DNA from: Catenulispora pinistramenti
GTDB lineage: Bacteria > Actinomycetota > Actinomycetes > Streptomycetales > Catenulisporaceae
DNA: 64,000 nt
Assembly (NCBI RefSeq): GCF_018274385.1
Contig: NZ_JAAFYZ010000003.1
Span: forward strand, 1 to 64,000
Direction of reading: 5' to 3'
In this document: one piece after another, positions 8,049-16,681 of the stretch
How positions within the stretch are numbered: position 1 is the first letter of the stretch
How the letters are laid out: each line of letters starts with the position of its first letter
Notes under the pieces: model-generated
What the model was told of the DNA's origin: nothing
The model's database searches: none
What the model saw: the letters and a program-made list of their open reading frames with translations, nothing else
Program-made: the position numbers and the translations under genes

Positions 8049-9938
8049 TCACGCCCGCGCGATCTGCGCGCGGGCGTAGGCCGCCCGGACCGCCGTCGTC
8101 AGCGTCTCGATGTCATAGGCGCCATGGTGCCGCCGGCCGTTGATGAAGAACGACGGCGTCCCCGACACCCCGCTCAGATCGGCCGAATCCGCGTCCTCGG
8201 CGATCCGCGCGGCGAAGACGTGCTGGCGCAGTTCGGAGGCGAACCGCTCGACGTCCAGCCCGAGCTCGCTCGCGTACCGCCGCAGGTCGACCGGCGTCAG
8301 CGCGTCCTGACGGTCCAGCAGCAGGTCGTGCATCGGCCAGAAAGCACCCTGCTTCGCCGCCGCCTCGGACGCCTCGGCGGCGATCTCGGCCCGGGGGTGC
8401 ACGTCGCTGAGCGGCAGGTGCCGCCACACGTAGCGCACGTCCCCGAACGCCGCCAACAGCTCCCGCACCACCGGCTCGGCCTGCCCGCAGTAGGGGCACT
8501 CGAAGTCCCCGTACTCGACGATCGTCACCAGCGAGTCGGCCGGCCCCCGGATATGGTCGCGGTGCTTGTCGACCGGGACCGCCAGGTCGATGATCGACTC
8601 CGAGGTCCCCAGCAGTGCCCGCTGCCGCAGCGGCTTGGGCAGCAGGGCCGTGATCCGGAAGACCGCCCATGCCCCCGCCGAGGCCACCAGCGCCGCGGAG
8701 AGCACCCCGAGCTTGGCCTGCTCCAGCTGCACGCCGTGGAAGGCGAGCGTCGCGATCAGCAGCGACACCGTGAACCCGATCCCGGCGGCGGCCCCGGCCC
8801 CGGCGGCCCCGGCCCAGCCGACCGGCAGCCGCACCCGGCCCCGGCTCACCCGGGTGAGCACCCACGCCGCGCCGACCGTCCCGACCGGCTTGCCGACCAC
8901 GTAGGCGATCAGGATGCCCAGGGTGATCCGGGAGGTGTAGGCGTGGGCCAGGAACCCCGCGTCGATCGGGATGCCGACGTTGGCCAGCGCGAACAGCGGA
9001 ACGATCGCGTAGCTGGTCCACGGGTGGTACCAGCTCTGCAGTCGCTCGTTCGGCGAGATCGCCGCCGACACCCCCAGCCGCGCGCTCTGCGCCAGCTCGG
9101 CCGTCGGCTGCTCGCGGAAGCTCCGGAACAGCTCGCTGGCCTGCTGCAGATCGTCGCGCGCGGCCGGATAGGCGAAGGTCAGCAGCCCGATCGCCAGGCC
9201 GACCGACACCGGGTCCACCCCGGACTTGAAGAACGCGACCCAGGCCGCGAGCCCGATCACGAAGTACGGCGGGCCGTATCGCACCCCGCGCTGCCGCAGC
9301 ACCAGGACCACGCCGAGCAGTGCCAGCCCGACCAGCAGCGCCGCCACCCGGATGTGCTCGCTGTAGAAGAACGCGATGACCAGGATGCCGACCAGGTCGT
9401 CGACGACTGACACGGTCAGCAGGTACGTCCGCACCCGCAGCGGCAGCCCCCGGCCGACCAGCGCGAGCACGCCGAGCGCGAACGCGGTGTCGGTGCTCAT
9501 CGCCGCGCCCCAGCCGTGCGAGGAGGGGTGCCCGGCGTTGATCGCCAGGAAGATCGCCACCGGCAGTACCGCCCCGGCGACCCCGGCCGCCAGCGGCAGC
9601 GCGAGCTGGCTGCGCCGGCGCAGCTCGCCCATGTCGAACTCGCGGCGCGCCTCGAGCCCCACGACCAGGAAGAAGAAGGTCATCAGGCCGGAGTTGACCC
9701 AGCCGCGCAGATCCTGGGCCACGCCGGTGTGTCCGATCGTGACCGAGGCCTGCGTCGCCCACACCGAGTCGTAGTTCGCCGTGGAGACGTTCGCCCAGAT
9801 CAGTGCCGCGACCGTGGCCGCCAGGAGCAGCGCGGAGCTGCCGGTCTCGGTCCGCAGGAACTTCCGGCGCGGCGTGTCGCCGTCGGCCGCCGTCGTCGTT
9901 CCGGCCTCGGCGGAAGCCGGTGATCGGGAGAGGGCCAT
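8049..9938 (-). CDS. nhaA: NhaA-type Na+/H+ antiporter fused to a DsbA-like thioredoxin domain
   Basis: The protein has 629 residues. About 1-430 is an NhaA antiporter with roughly 12 membrane segments. The conserved MSTDTAFALGVLALVG segment and the ion-binding Asp pair (SVVDDLVGI) are visible. About 445-629 is a DsbA/thioredoxin fold with a CPYC active site (EYGDFECPYCGQAEPVVREL) and the cis-Pro region GTPSFFINGRRHHG. NhaA exchanges Na+ or Li+ for protons at the cytoplasmic membrane. NhaA-DsbA fusions occur in several actinobacteria, and the role of the appended oxidoreductase is not established. It is convergent with the small secreted protein gene. Confidence 0.92.
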   Translation of the reverse strand: MALSRSPASAEAGTTTAADGDTPRRKFLRTETGSSALLLAATVAALIWANVSTANYDSVWATQASVTIGHTGVAQDLRGWVNSGLMTFFFLVVGLEARREFDMGELRRRSQLALPLAAGVAGAVLPVAIFLAINAGHPSSHGWGAAMSTDTAFALGVLALVGRGLPLRVRTYLLTVSVVDDLVGILVIAFFYSEHIRVAALLVGLALLGVVLVLRQRGVRYGPPYFVIGLAAWVAFFKSGVDPVSVGLAIGLLTFAYPAARDDLQQASELFRSFREQPTAELAQSARLGVSAAISPNERLQSWYHPWTSYAIVPLFALANVGIPIDAGFLAHAYTSRITLGILIAYVVGKPVGTVGAAWVLTRVSRGRVRLPVGWAGAAGAGAAAGIGFTVSLLIATLAFHGVQLEQAKLGVLSAALVASAGAWAVFRITALLPKPLRQRALLGTSESIIDLAVPVDKHRDHIRGPADSLVTIVEYGDFECPYCGQAEPVVRELLAAFGDVRYVWRHLPLSDVHPRAEIAAEASEAAAKQGAFWPMHDLLLDRQDALTPVDLRRYASELGLDVERFASELRQHVFAARIAEDADSADLSGVSGTPSFFINGRRHHGAYDIETLTTAVRAAYARAQIARA

Positions 9939-10034
9939 ACCGGGATTCTGCCGAGTCGGCGCGCCGGACGCGCGGTGTGGTCGGCATCAGAGACCGGCAG
10001 CGGCCCCGATCGGCGATCGGCGGCGGCCCCGATC

Positions 10035-10078
10035 GTCAACCACGGTTGACAGGAGCCCGGGCGTCAACTTACATTGAC
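10035..10078. promoter_or_regulatory. Twin 16-bp palindromes upstream of the HTH/Clp-N pair
   Basis: Two imperfect palindromes, GTCAACCACGGTTGAC (10035-10050) and GTCAACTTACATTGAC (10063-10078), lie 28 bp apart. The second ends 4 bp before the ATG of the HTH gene. The shared arms GTCAA/TTGAC suggest a dimeric regulator, perhaps the adjacent HTH protein itself. No Shine-Dalgarno sequence lies at normal distance, so the transcript may be leaderless. Confidence 0.6.
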
Positions 10079-10082
10079 TTTT

Positions 10083-10331
10083 ATGACCGAGGCAACAGAT
10101 CTGGCGGCGGCCGCCGCCGGCGCCGAGCCGCGCGAAGGACTCCGCGCGGTCGCGGCGCTGGGCCGGCTGCTGGAAACCCTGGAGACCCTCCAGGTCAACC
10201 ACGCCCGGGCCAAAGGCTGGTCGTGGCAGGAGATCGCCGACGAGCTCGGCGTCAGCAAACAGGCTGTCCACAAGAAGCACGCGGGGCGGGCGCGGAGCGT
10301 GTCCGTCCCGGCGTCCGGACGGGAGATGTGA
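10083..10331 (+). CDS. Small helix-turn-helix DNA-binding protein
   Basis: The 82-residue protein has an Ala-rich N-terminal helix. A compact HTH follows (GWSWQEIADELGVSKQAVHK, about residues 45-65) with the form of a sigma-region-4/MerR-like two-helix reader. ATG 10083 is chosen; an in-frame TTG 9 nt upstream lies inside the palindrome. Its stop overlaps the ATG of the Clp-N gene by 1 nt (TGATG), so the two are translationally coupled. It probably autoregulates the pair through the twin palindromes (inference). Confidence 0.8.
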   Translation: MTEATDLAAAAAGAEPREGLRAVAALGRLLETLETLQVNHARAKGWSWQEIADELGVSKQAVHKKHAGRARSVSVPASGREM

Positions 10332-10954
10332 TGTTCGAACGGTTCACCGGCGAAGCCCGCCAGACGGTGGTGGTCGCCCAGGATTCGGCCCGGTTGCTGG
10401 GGCATCCGCGCATCGGGACCGAGCACCTGCTGCTCGGACTGCTCCGCGGAACCGACCACGCCGGGGCCCGCGCGCTCGCCGAGGCCGGGATCACCCGCGA
10501 CGGGGTCCTGGCCACCATCGGGCGGCTGGAGCAGGCCGGGCCGGAGTCCGAGCGCGACCTGGCCGAGAAGGACGCGGCGGCGCTGCGGACCATCGGTATC
10601 GACATCGACGCGGTGCGGGCCGCCCTGGAGGAGTCGTTCGGACCCGGCGCGCTCGACAACGGGCCCGCGCACGGCGCCGGCGGCCAGGGGCCGTGGTGGC
10701 GCCGCCGCACCCGGAACGAACCGCCGACCAGCGCTCCGCGCGGCCACATCCCCTTCACCCCCCGGGCCAAGAAGGCGCTGGAGCTCTCGCTGCGCGAAGC
10801 CCTGGCCCTCAAGCACGGCTACATCGGCACCGAGCACGTGCTGCTCGGGCTCATCCGGGAAGACGGCACGGCCGTCCGGATCCTGCGCGAGGAGGGCGTG
10901 GAACCGGGGCGGTTGCGGAGTCTGGTGCTCGCCGAGCTCCAGCAGGCGGGCTGA
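10331..10954 (+). CDS. Clp N-terminal domain protein without AAA+ module
   Basis: The 207-residue protein consists only of Clp-N repeat sequence. The first repeat includes MFERFTGEARQTVVVAQDSA and IGTEHLLLGLLRG (about 1-75). The second (about 135-207) includes FTPRAKKALELSLREAL and YIGTEHVLLGLIREDGTA. In between is a Gly/Arg-rich linker with WWRRR. The AAA+ ATPase, Walker motifs and ClpP-binding loop of ClpC/ClpA are absent. Stand-alone Clp-N proteins may act as substrate adaptors or decoys for ClpC; their role is poorly known. It is coupled to the upstream HTH gene. Confidence 0.88.
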   Translation: MFERFTGEARQTVVVAQDSARLLGHPRIGTEHLLLGLLRGTDHAGARALAEAGITRDGVLATIGRLEQAGPESERDLAEKDAAALRTIGIDIDAVRAALEESFGPGALDNGPAHGAGGQGPWWRRRTRNEPPTSAPRGHIPFTPRAKKALELSLREALALKHGYIGTEHVLLGLIREDGTAVRILREEGVEPGRLRSLVLAELQQAG

Positions 10955-11009
10955 CGCCCCGACGCCCCGACGACACCACGACGTCCACCAGGCGCGACCG
11001 CGGCGCGCC

Positions 11010-12428
11010 TCAGGACGACCGGGCCTGCTTCACCAGGGTCTTGCCGAAGTCCCACATCATCCCGGTGCCCTTGTGCGCGTCCTCCATGACGTCCGCGAAG
11101 GCCGCCAGGAACTCCTCGACCTCGCGCTCGCCGATGGTCAGCGGCGGCAGCAGCTTCACCACCTCCAGATAGTCGCCCGAGACCTGGGTCAGGATGCGGT
11201 GACGCCGGTAGAGCGCCATCACGATCATCTGCGAGAACAGGCCCTTGCGCGCCGCCTGGAGCATCGACCACCCGGCCTTGAGCCGCAGCGAGGAAGCCTT
11301 CCCGAACTCGATGCCGATCATCAGCCCGCGGCCCCGCACGTCCGCGAGCATCTCGTACTGTCCGGCCATCTCCTTCAGCCCGGTGAGCAGCTGGTCGCCG
11401 GTCCGAGCGGCGTTCGCGGTGAGGTCTTCGTCGTCCAGCACGGACAACGTGGCCAGCGCCGCGGTCATGGCCATCGCCATGGAACCGAAGGTGGAGTCGT
11501 GGACCAGGACCCGGTCCATCGAGGAGTAGACCTTCTGGAAGATCCACTCCTTGCCGAGCGTCGCCCCGACCGGCACGAACCCGCCGGACAGCGTCTTCGC
11601 CACGGTCACCAGGTCCGGCTCCAGCCCCTCGGCCTGGTAGGCGAAGAAGTCCCCGGTGCGGCCCAGACCGGTCTGCACCTCGTCGCAGATCAGCAGGGCC
11701 TTGTGCTTACGCAGCAGCTCCTGCGCTTCCCGCAGGTAACCGTCCGGCGGCAGGAACACGCCCTTGCCCTGGATCGGCTCGACGATGAACGCCGCCACGT
11801 CGCCCTTGCGCAGTTCGGCCGCCAACGCCCCGAGATCCCCGAACGCCACCGAACCGCCGGGCAGCAGCGGCCCGAACCCGGCCCGGAACTCCTGCGCCCC
11901 GTTCACCGACAACGACCCGGCCGTCAGCCCGTGGAACGCGTGGTCGGCGTAGAGAACCCGCGGTTTGCCGGTCGCGCACCGCGCGAACTTCAGCGCCGTC
12001 TCGACCGCCTCGGTCCCGCTGTTGGCGAAGTACGCCCGCTCCATTCCCGGCGCCTTGCCCACCAGCCGCTCGGCCAGCAGCCCGGCCAGCAGCGCGCAGT
12101 CGAACTGCACCAGATCGGCGACCTGCGCGTCCAGGTACTGGTGCAGGGCCTGCCGGACCACCGGGTGGTTGCGGCCCAGGCCGAACACCCCGAAGCCGCT
12201 GAGGAAGTCCAGGTACCGCTGCCCGTCCGCGCCCACCAGGAACGCACCCTCGGCCTGCTCGTAGACCGTGTCGAAGCCGATGGTCCGCAGTATCCGGGCC
12301 AACTGCGGGTTGCCGTACCTGGCGTGCAGGCCGTATCCCTCGCCTCGGCGCGCGGCGAGTAGTTCGGCGAGGTCGAATCCCATGTCACGAGTCTCGCGCA
12401 CGGAAGTCCCGTAGGCGACCTTTGACAC
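11010..12428 (-). CDS. Class III PLP-dependent aminotransferase
   Basis: The 472-residue protein is a fold-type I class III (ornithine/4-aminobutyrate-like) aminotransferase. It shows YFANSGTEAVETALKFAR (phosphate/PLP cup), HAFHGLTAGSLS, ICDEVQTGLGRTG (the Asp that contacts the pyridine N) and VAKTLSGGFVPVGA with the Schiff-base Lys. The start is GTG 12428; an alternative ATG at 12383 (MGFDLAELL) would shorten it by 15 residues. The amino-donor specificity cannot be read. It is convergent with the Clp-N gene and no pathway partner is adjacent. Confidence 0.88.
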   Translation of the reverse strand: MSKVAYGTSVRETRDMGFDLAELLAARRGEGYGLHARYGNPQLARILRTIGFDTVYEQAEGAFLVGADGQRYLDFLSGFGVFGLGRNHPVVRQALHQYLDAQVADLVQFDCALLAGLLAERLVGKAPGMERAYFANSGTEAVETALKFARCATGKPRVLYADHAFHGLTAGSLSVNGAQEFRAGFGPLLPGGSVAFGDLGALAAELRKGDVAAFIVEPIQGKGVFLPPDGYLREAQELLRKHKALLICDEVQTGLGRTGDFFAYQAEGLEPDLVTVAKTLSGGFVPVGATLGKEWIFQKVYSSMDRVLVHDSTFGSMAMAMTAALATLSVLDDEDLTANAARTGDQLLTGLKEMAGQYEMLADVRGRGLMIGIEFGKASSLRLKAGWSMLQAARKGLFSQMIVMALYRRHRILTQVSGDYLEVVKLLPPLTIGEREVEEFLAAFADVMEDAHKGTGMMWDFGKTLVKQARSS

Positions 12429-12499
12429 GATTTACGCCTCGGCCGACCCGGCCGCACCGCGTGGTTGTTCGAGTCGGGCCGGGCCCGCGGGCGCGGCGA

Positions 12500-12532
12500 A
12501 GGGCGGCGGATCGCCCAGAGATCCGCCGCCCT
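12500..12532 (-). terminator. GC-rich hairpin downstream of the S53 protease gene
   Basis: Perfect 13-bp arms (12500-12512 and 12520-12532, AGGGCGGCGGATC) enclose a 7-nt loop, 23 bp past the protease stop. There is no U-tract, as is common for high-GC terminators. Confidence 0.6.
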
Positions 12533-12555
12533 CCGTTACCTGCTCAGTGCTGCTG

Positions 12556-14916
12556 TCAGCTCACGTTCAGACCGGTGTCGTCGACGACGAACGAGGTCTG
12601 CAGCGAGGCGTCCTCGGTCCCGGTGAACTTCAGGGTGACGGTCTGGCCGATGTAGCTGGCCAGGCTGAAGGAGTGCTGGCTGTAGCCGCTGTTGTGGTTG
12701 AGGTTGCTGTAGGTGGCCAGGGTGCCCAGCACGGTGCCGGAGGCGTTCAGGACCTGGACGTTCAGCTTGTCGTAGGCCGTGGTGGTGGTGGTCTCGTCGG
12801 TGTCGATGTGCAGCCAGAAGGAGAAGTTGGCCGTCTTGCAGGTGGCCGGGATGGTGACCTTCTGCGCGAGGGTGTCGGTGTGGGTGGTGCCGTAGCCGTC
12901 GAGCCAGGCGTCGTAGCTGCCGGAGTGGGCGGGCTCGTCGGTGGTGTCGCTGTTGATGACGCCGGAGGACGCGGTCCACGGGGACGCGCTGCCGGTCTCG
13001 AAGCCGGGGTTGCCCAGCAGCTGCGCCGCGGTGCAGCCGCCGCCGGAGGCGTTGACCGTCCAGGTGAAGGAGGTCGTGCCGGAGGCGGTGCCCGAGGACG
13101 CGGTCACGGTGACGTTCGACGTGCCGGCCGCGCTCGGGGTGCCGGTGATGGCGCCGGAGCTGCTGATCGACAGGCCGGCCGGCAGACCGGAGGCGCTGTA
13201 GGTCAGCGCCTTGCCCGCGGAGTCGGTCGCCGCGATCTGAAGCTTCGTGATCGCAGTGCCCTGAGTGGAGGTCTGGTTGCCGGGGTTGGTGACCGAGACC
13301 GTCTCAGTGCCGCCCTGCGCGTTGACCGTCCAGGTGAACGAGGTCGAGCCGGAGGCGGTGCCCGAGGACGCGGTCACCGTGACGGTGGACGAGCCGGTGC
13401 CGGTCGGGGTGCCGGTGATGGCGCCGGAGCTGCTGATCGACAGGCCGGCCGGGAGTCCGGTGGCCGAGTAGGTCAGCGACTTGCCCGCCGAGTCCGTACC
13501 CGAGATCTGCAGGGTGCTGATCGCAGTGCCCTGCGTCGAGGTCTGGCTGCCGGGGTTGGTCACCGAGACGGTCTCGGTCCCGCTGCCGCCGGTCTGCAGG
13601 CCGGCGACGCCGTTGGGGGTGCCGATGCCGGTCGGGCCGTCGTAGCCGGTTCCGGCGGTGCACAGGTAGGACGGGGTGCAGGTGCCGTCGTTGCCGGAGG
13701 TGACGTCGTAGAAGTTGCTGGTGTGCTGGTAGATGTCCTGCGCCGGGGTGGCGCCGGCGTTACCGGCGAGGGCGAACATGGCGGCGACCATGGGGGAGGA
13801 GGCCGACGTGCCGCCGACTTCGTTCCATCCGGTGTTGCCGTTGGAGGTGTCGTAGACGGCGACACCGGTGGCCGGGTCGGCGTCCGCGGCGACGTCGTTG
13901 TCGATCCGGTTGGAGCAGCCGGAGGGCAGGTTCAGTGCGGTCTGCCAGGCAGGCTGCGCCTCGTAGGACGAGCAACCGGAACCGGTGCCCTCAGAACCCT
14001 GCGTGGTGTTCCACACCGACTCGGTCCAGCCGCGCGAGTTGGACGACGTGGTCAGGTTGGTGCCGCCGACCGAGACGACGTTCGGCGAAGTGGCCGGGTA
14101 CGACGCGCCGTAGTCGGAGTCACCGGCCGAGACCGTGGTCACGATGCCGGAGGCGTGGGTGAAGTACTGGCTGTCCTGCGAGCTCTCGGTCGAGGACTCG
14201 CTGCCGCCCCACGAGTTGGATATGTAACCGGCCAGGCTCGCCGCGGTGTTCTGCGCGATGTAGAGGCCGTCGCTGGAGTCGTCAGCCGCCTCGACCAGCA
14301 CGATGCTGCACAGCGGGCAGATCGCGGAGGCCATGTCCAGGTCCAGGGACTCCTCAAGAGTCCAGTCGTCGCCGGCCGGCGGGGCCGAGGGCAACGGCGA
14401 GGTCTGGCCGGTCTGGTTGACCTTCTTGAAGTTCCCCGCGGGCAGGCCCGCTGCGGACCGGTACGCGGCCAGGTCGGACGCGGCGTTCGCGTCATCGTAG
14501 GCGTCGACCAGGGCGATGGTCTTGCCGGCCCCGTTCGCGGCCGAGGTGGAGGTGAGGTTGTAGGCCGACTGCAACTGCGAGGGCCCGTACCCGACACCGG
14601 AGGGGATGGCGTTGGGGGAGATCGCCGTGTTGGGGTGGACTCCGTCCCGCTTCAGCGCGAAACAGGACTGGTGCCCGACGACGATCACCGCCGAACAGGC
14701 ATGGCTCGAATCCTGATTCGCCGGGGTGACATCGGGCTGGGAGGCGTGGGCGGAGCCGGCGGCCTCGGCGGCGATCAGGTTCGCGGATGCCGACGGGGTC
14801 GCGGACGGCGCCGGGGAGGCGGTGGCCCCCGAGGCGACGGCGATGGTCAGCGCGCTGCCCAGGGCGGCGGCTGTCGCCACGCGCGCGGTCGCGCGCAGGC
14901 GTGAACTGAGATTCAC
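12556..14916 (-). CDS. Secreted sedolisin-type (S53) serine-carboxyl peptidase with two Ig-like repeats
   Basis: The 786-residue protein starts at GTG 14916 ([20 protein letters not shown]), which gives a clean signal peptide; the upstream in-frame sequence is Arg/Pro-rich and looks non-coding. The S53 catalytic elements are present: Glu/Asp in [13 protein letters not shown], the oxyanion Asp in [10 protein letters not shown] and Ser in [13 protein letters not shown]. Unlike many kumamolisins it lacks a long Pro_kuma propeptide. Two putative Ig (He_PIG) domains of 90 residues follow, then a C-terminal beta domain ([14 protein letters not shown] to [10 protein letters not shown]) common in secreted bacterial S53 enzymes. 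Likely an extracellular endopeptidase. Confidence 0.9.
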   Translation of the reverse strand: MNLSSRLRATARVATAAALGSALTIAVASGATASPAPSATPSASANLIAAEAAGSAHASQPDVTPANQDSSHACSAVIVVGHQSCFALKRDGVHPNTAISPNAIPSGVGYGPSQLQSAYNLTSTSAANGAGKTIALVDAYDDANAASDLAAYRSAAGLPAGNFKKVNQTGQTSPLPSAPPAGDDWTLEESLDLDMASAICPLCSIVLVEAADDSSDGLYIAQNTAASLAGYISNSWGGSESSTESSQDSQYFTHASGIVTTVSAGDSDYGASYPATSPNVVSVGGTNLTTSSNSRGWTESVWNTTQGSEGTGSGCSSYEAQPAWQTALNLPSGCSNRIDNDVAADADPATGVAVYDTSNGNTGWNEVGGTSASSPMVAAMFALAGNAGATPAQDIYQHTSNFYDVTSGNDGTCTPSYLCTAGTGYDGPTGIGTPNGVAGLQTGGSGTETVSVTNPGSQTSTQGTAISTLQISGTDSAGKSLTYSATGLPAGLSISSSGAITGTPTGTGSSTVTVTASSGTASGSTSFTWTVNAQGGTETVSVTNPGNQTSTQGTAITKLQIAATDSAGKALTYSASGLPAGLSISSSGAITGTPSAAGTSNVTVTASSGTASGTTSFTWTVNASGGGCTAAQLLGNPGFETGSASPWTASSGVINSDTTDEPAHSGSYDAWLDGYGTTHTDTLAQKVTIPATCKTANFSFWLHIDTDETTTTTAYDKLNVQVLNASGTVLGTLATYSNLNHNSGYSQHSFSLASYIGQTVTLKFTGTEDASLQTSFVVDDTGLNVS
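13041..13580 (-). repeat. 270-bp in-gene tandem duplication coding two He_PIG domains
   Basis: Two copies with period 270 bp (for example gccggtgatggcgccggagc at 13141 and again at 13411) encode near-identical Ig-like domains. The DNA similarity is high enough to suggest recent duplication or gene conversion. Confidence 0.8.
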
Positions 14917-15110
14917 TGGGGTGGCTTCCCTCTCGGTGTGGGGAGCGGTCGGACGCGGTGTCCGAACGCCTTTCGGCAGGAGACGACGCGACCGATGCCT
15001 TGGGGTGACGCGCGAGCCATCTGCGGTGCTGGGCTTGCCAGGTGGGTTCCGCCGCAGGTGGCCGGTGCGTCTGGGACCGGCCGTGCCGTTGTGCGCCGTG
15101 CTGATTGTGG

Positions 15111-15139
15111 AAGCTAGCGCCACGCGGAGTAACGGTCAA
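15111..15139 (-). promoter_or_regulatory. Candidate sigma-70-type promoter of the S53 protease gene
   Basis: On the minus strand TTGACC (15139-15134) and TAGCTT (15116-15111) are separated by exactly 17 bp, giving a leader of about 190 nt before GTG 14916. Position 14917-15309 otherwise holds no recognisable gene. Confidence 0.5.
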
Positions 15140-15309
15140 CGGTTTCTTATGTAAGGGCGTGGATGACGACCGACTGCTATCCGTAGTAGCCGATGGTCTA
15201 CACCATCACCGTTGGCCTGGTATTTCGCGGCGGGCTATAAGATCCGGTACCGCGCCGACGAGCTTGATTCGTAGTTCCGTTCGAGCCTTCTGCTATGCCG
15301 CGTAGTAAC

Positions 15310-16680
15310 TCAGGGCATAGATATGCCGGGATCCCGGCTTTGGACCAGGGTGATGCGACTGGTGTCGAAAACGCCGCGTGCGGTGGTTTTCGGCCCGATC
15401 TCGACGGCCGTGAACAACGCCCGCAGCACCGCGGCCCGGCGCTCCTCGGGCAACCGCCGCCAAGCCGCCGGCGCCTTCGGCCCGGTGACCACCCCGTCCA
15501 GCGCGTGCACGTCCCGTAGGTCGATCTGTCCGTGTCCGGCCCGGAACCCGTCGCGCCCGGCCGGCGGTCCGGCCGGTCCGCGCCGGACGCTGACCGGCCG
15601 GTCCGGGTCGATCATCGAGTCGTTCCCGTCGAGCAGCAGCCCCACGGCCGCCTCACAGACGAAGTCCTCCAACGAGGCCGCGGCGATGTGCATGGTGCAG
15701 GTCCTGGGCAGCGGACTGTTCAACGAGGCGCAGGCGTACATCCGGTATTCGCCGACGATCGAGCCGACCATGTGCACATGGCACCGTCCGCACATGACGA
15801 GGCCGGTCAGCAGGTACCGTGCTCGCTGCCGCCGCCCGGCGCTGTTCGCGGCGGCCCGCCCCGCGCGTTCCTTCTGTGCCCTGCGCCAATCCCCGATGTC
15901 GACGCACGCCTCCCACCTGCCCGGACGGAGCCCGCCTTCCTCGCGGTCGACGCTGCCCCGGAACACCCGCAGCCCGCAGTACCGTGGCGCCAGCAGGATG
16001 CGGTCGACGCCGGTGGTGGTCCAGGTGCTGCCGGTGGAGGTCGGGACGCCGCGGGCGTTCAGGTCCCAGGCGATGGCGCGCAGGCTCTCGCCGTTGAGAT
16101 AGCGCGCGTAGACCTCCCGGACCACGCGGGATTCCTCGGGAATCAGGGCCCGCATTCCCAGCTCGTACCCGTACGCGCGGCGCCCGCCGCCGTGCGGACG
16201 TCCGGTCGCGGCGGCTACTTCGTGCGCGGCCCGAGCCGCTTCGGACAGCGCCGAGGCGGTCTGGCTGGACTGGCGCGCCCGGTCCAGCACCGCCGACCGC
16301 ACCCCGGGATCGCTCAGGTCCACGTCGTCGCCGAAGCCGTGCAGTGCCACCCGGCGTTCCTCGGCCAAAAGCAACAGTTCCACCGCGTCGGCCGGGCGAT
16401 GCCGGATCAGCGTCGAGGGCCGGAACACCAGAGCCGCCCTCGCCCGGCCGGCGCGGATCGCGGCGAGCAGGTTCGTCCAGCCGGTCCGATCCGTCTCCGG
16501 CTGCCAGACCGCACGCTGCCGGTCCGCGAACACCGATTCCGGGCGCACGGTGATCCACAACGAGGCGGCCAGGGCCCGTCCCTGCCGTTCCTGGGCGTCG
16601 ACCGGCAGTTGGTCGGCGTCGGTGCGGTGCGGGACGCAGCAGTACAGCGCCCCGCGTTCGCCCCGCCTCGGCCCGGCCAT
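15310..16680 (-). CDS. Large serine recombinase-like protein with degenerate catalytic site
   Basis: The 456-residue protein has the layout of a large serine recombinase: a resolvase-like domain (about 1-140), the recombinase domain (GGGRRAYGYELGMRAL, YLNGESLRAIAWDLNARGVP, WTTTGVDRILLAPRYCG, about 150-270) and a zinc ribbon (LTGLVMCGRCHVHM, then YACASLNSPLPRTC). At the N-terminus, where active enzymes have Y-x-R-V-S, this protein reads ALYCCVPHRTDADQ. Both the catalytic Ser and the preceding Arg are replaced, so strand cleavage is doubtful. DNA binding through the C-terminal domains may persist. It starts 1 nt after the stop of the iron ABC ATPase gene (TGACATG), so it is probably cotranscribed with the iron operon. 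No att site or prophage lies nearby. Confidence 0.8.
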   Translation of the reverse strand: MAGPRRGERGALYCCVPHRTDADQLPVDAQERQGRALAASLWITVRPESVFADRQRAVWQPETDRTGWTNLLAAIRAGRARAALVFRPSTLIRHRPADAVELLLLAEERRVALHGFGDDVDLSDPGVRSAVLDRARQSSQTASALSEAARAAHEVAAATGRPHGGGRRAYGYELGMRALIPEESRVVREVYARYLNGESLRAIAWDLNARGVPTSTGSTWTTTGVDRILLAPRYCGLRVFRGSVDREEGGLRPGRWEACVDIGDWRRAQKERAGRAAANSAGRRQRARYLLTGLVMCGRCHVHMVGSIVGEYRMYACASLNSPLPRTCTMHIAAASLEDFVCEAAVGLLLDGNDSMIDPDRPVSVRRGPAGPPAGRDGFRAGHGQIDLRDVHALDGVVTGPKAPAAWRRLPEERRAAVLRALFTAVEIGPKTTARGVFDTSRITLVQSRDPGISMP

Positions 16681-16681
16681 G

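Noticed and set aside
12547-14904. 785-codon frame opposite the S53 protease
   Set aside because: Gly/Val-rich antisense artefact without ribosome site.
15310-16680. Active phage or ICE integrase
   Set aside because: Catalytic Ser is missing and no phage, conjugation or att sequence is nearby.
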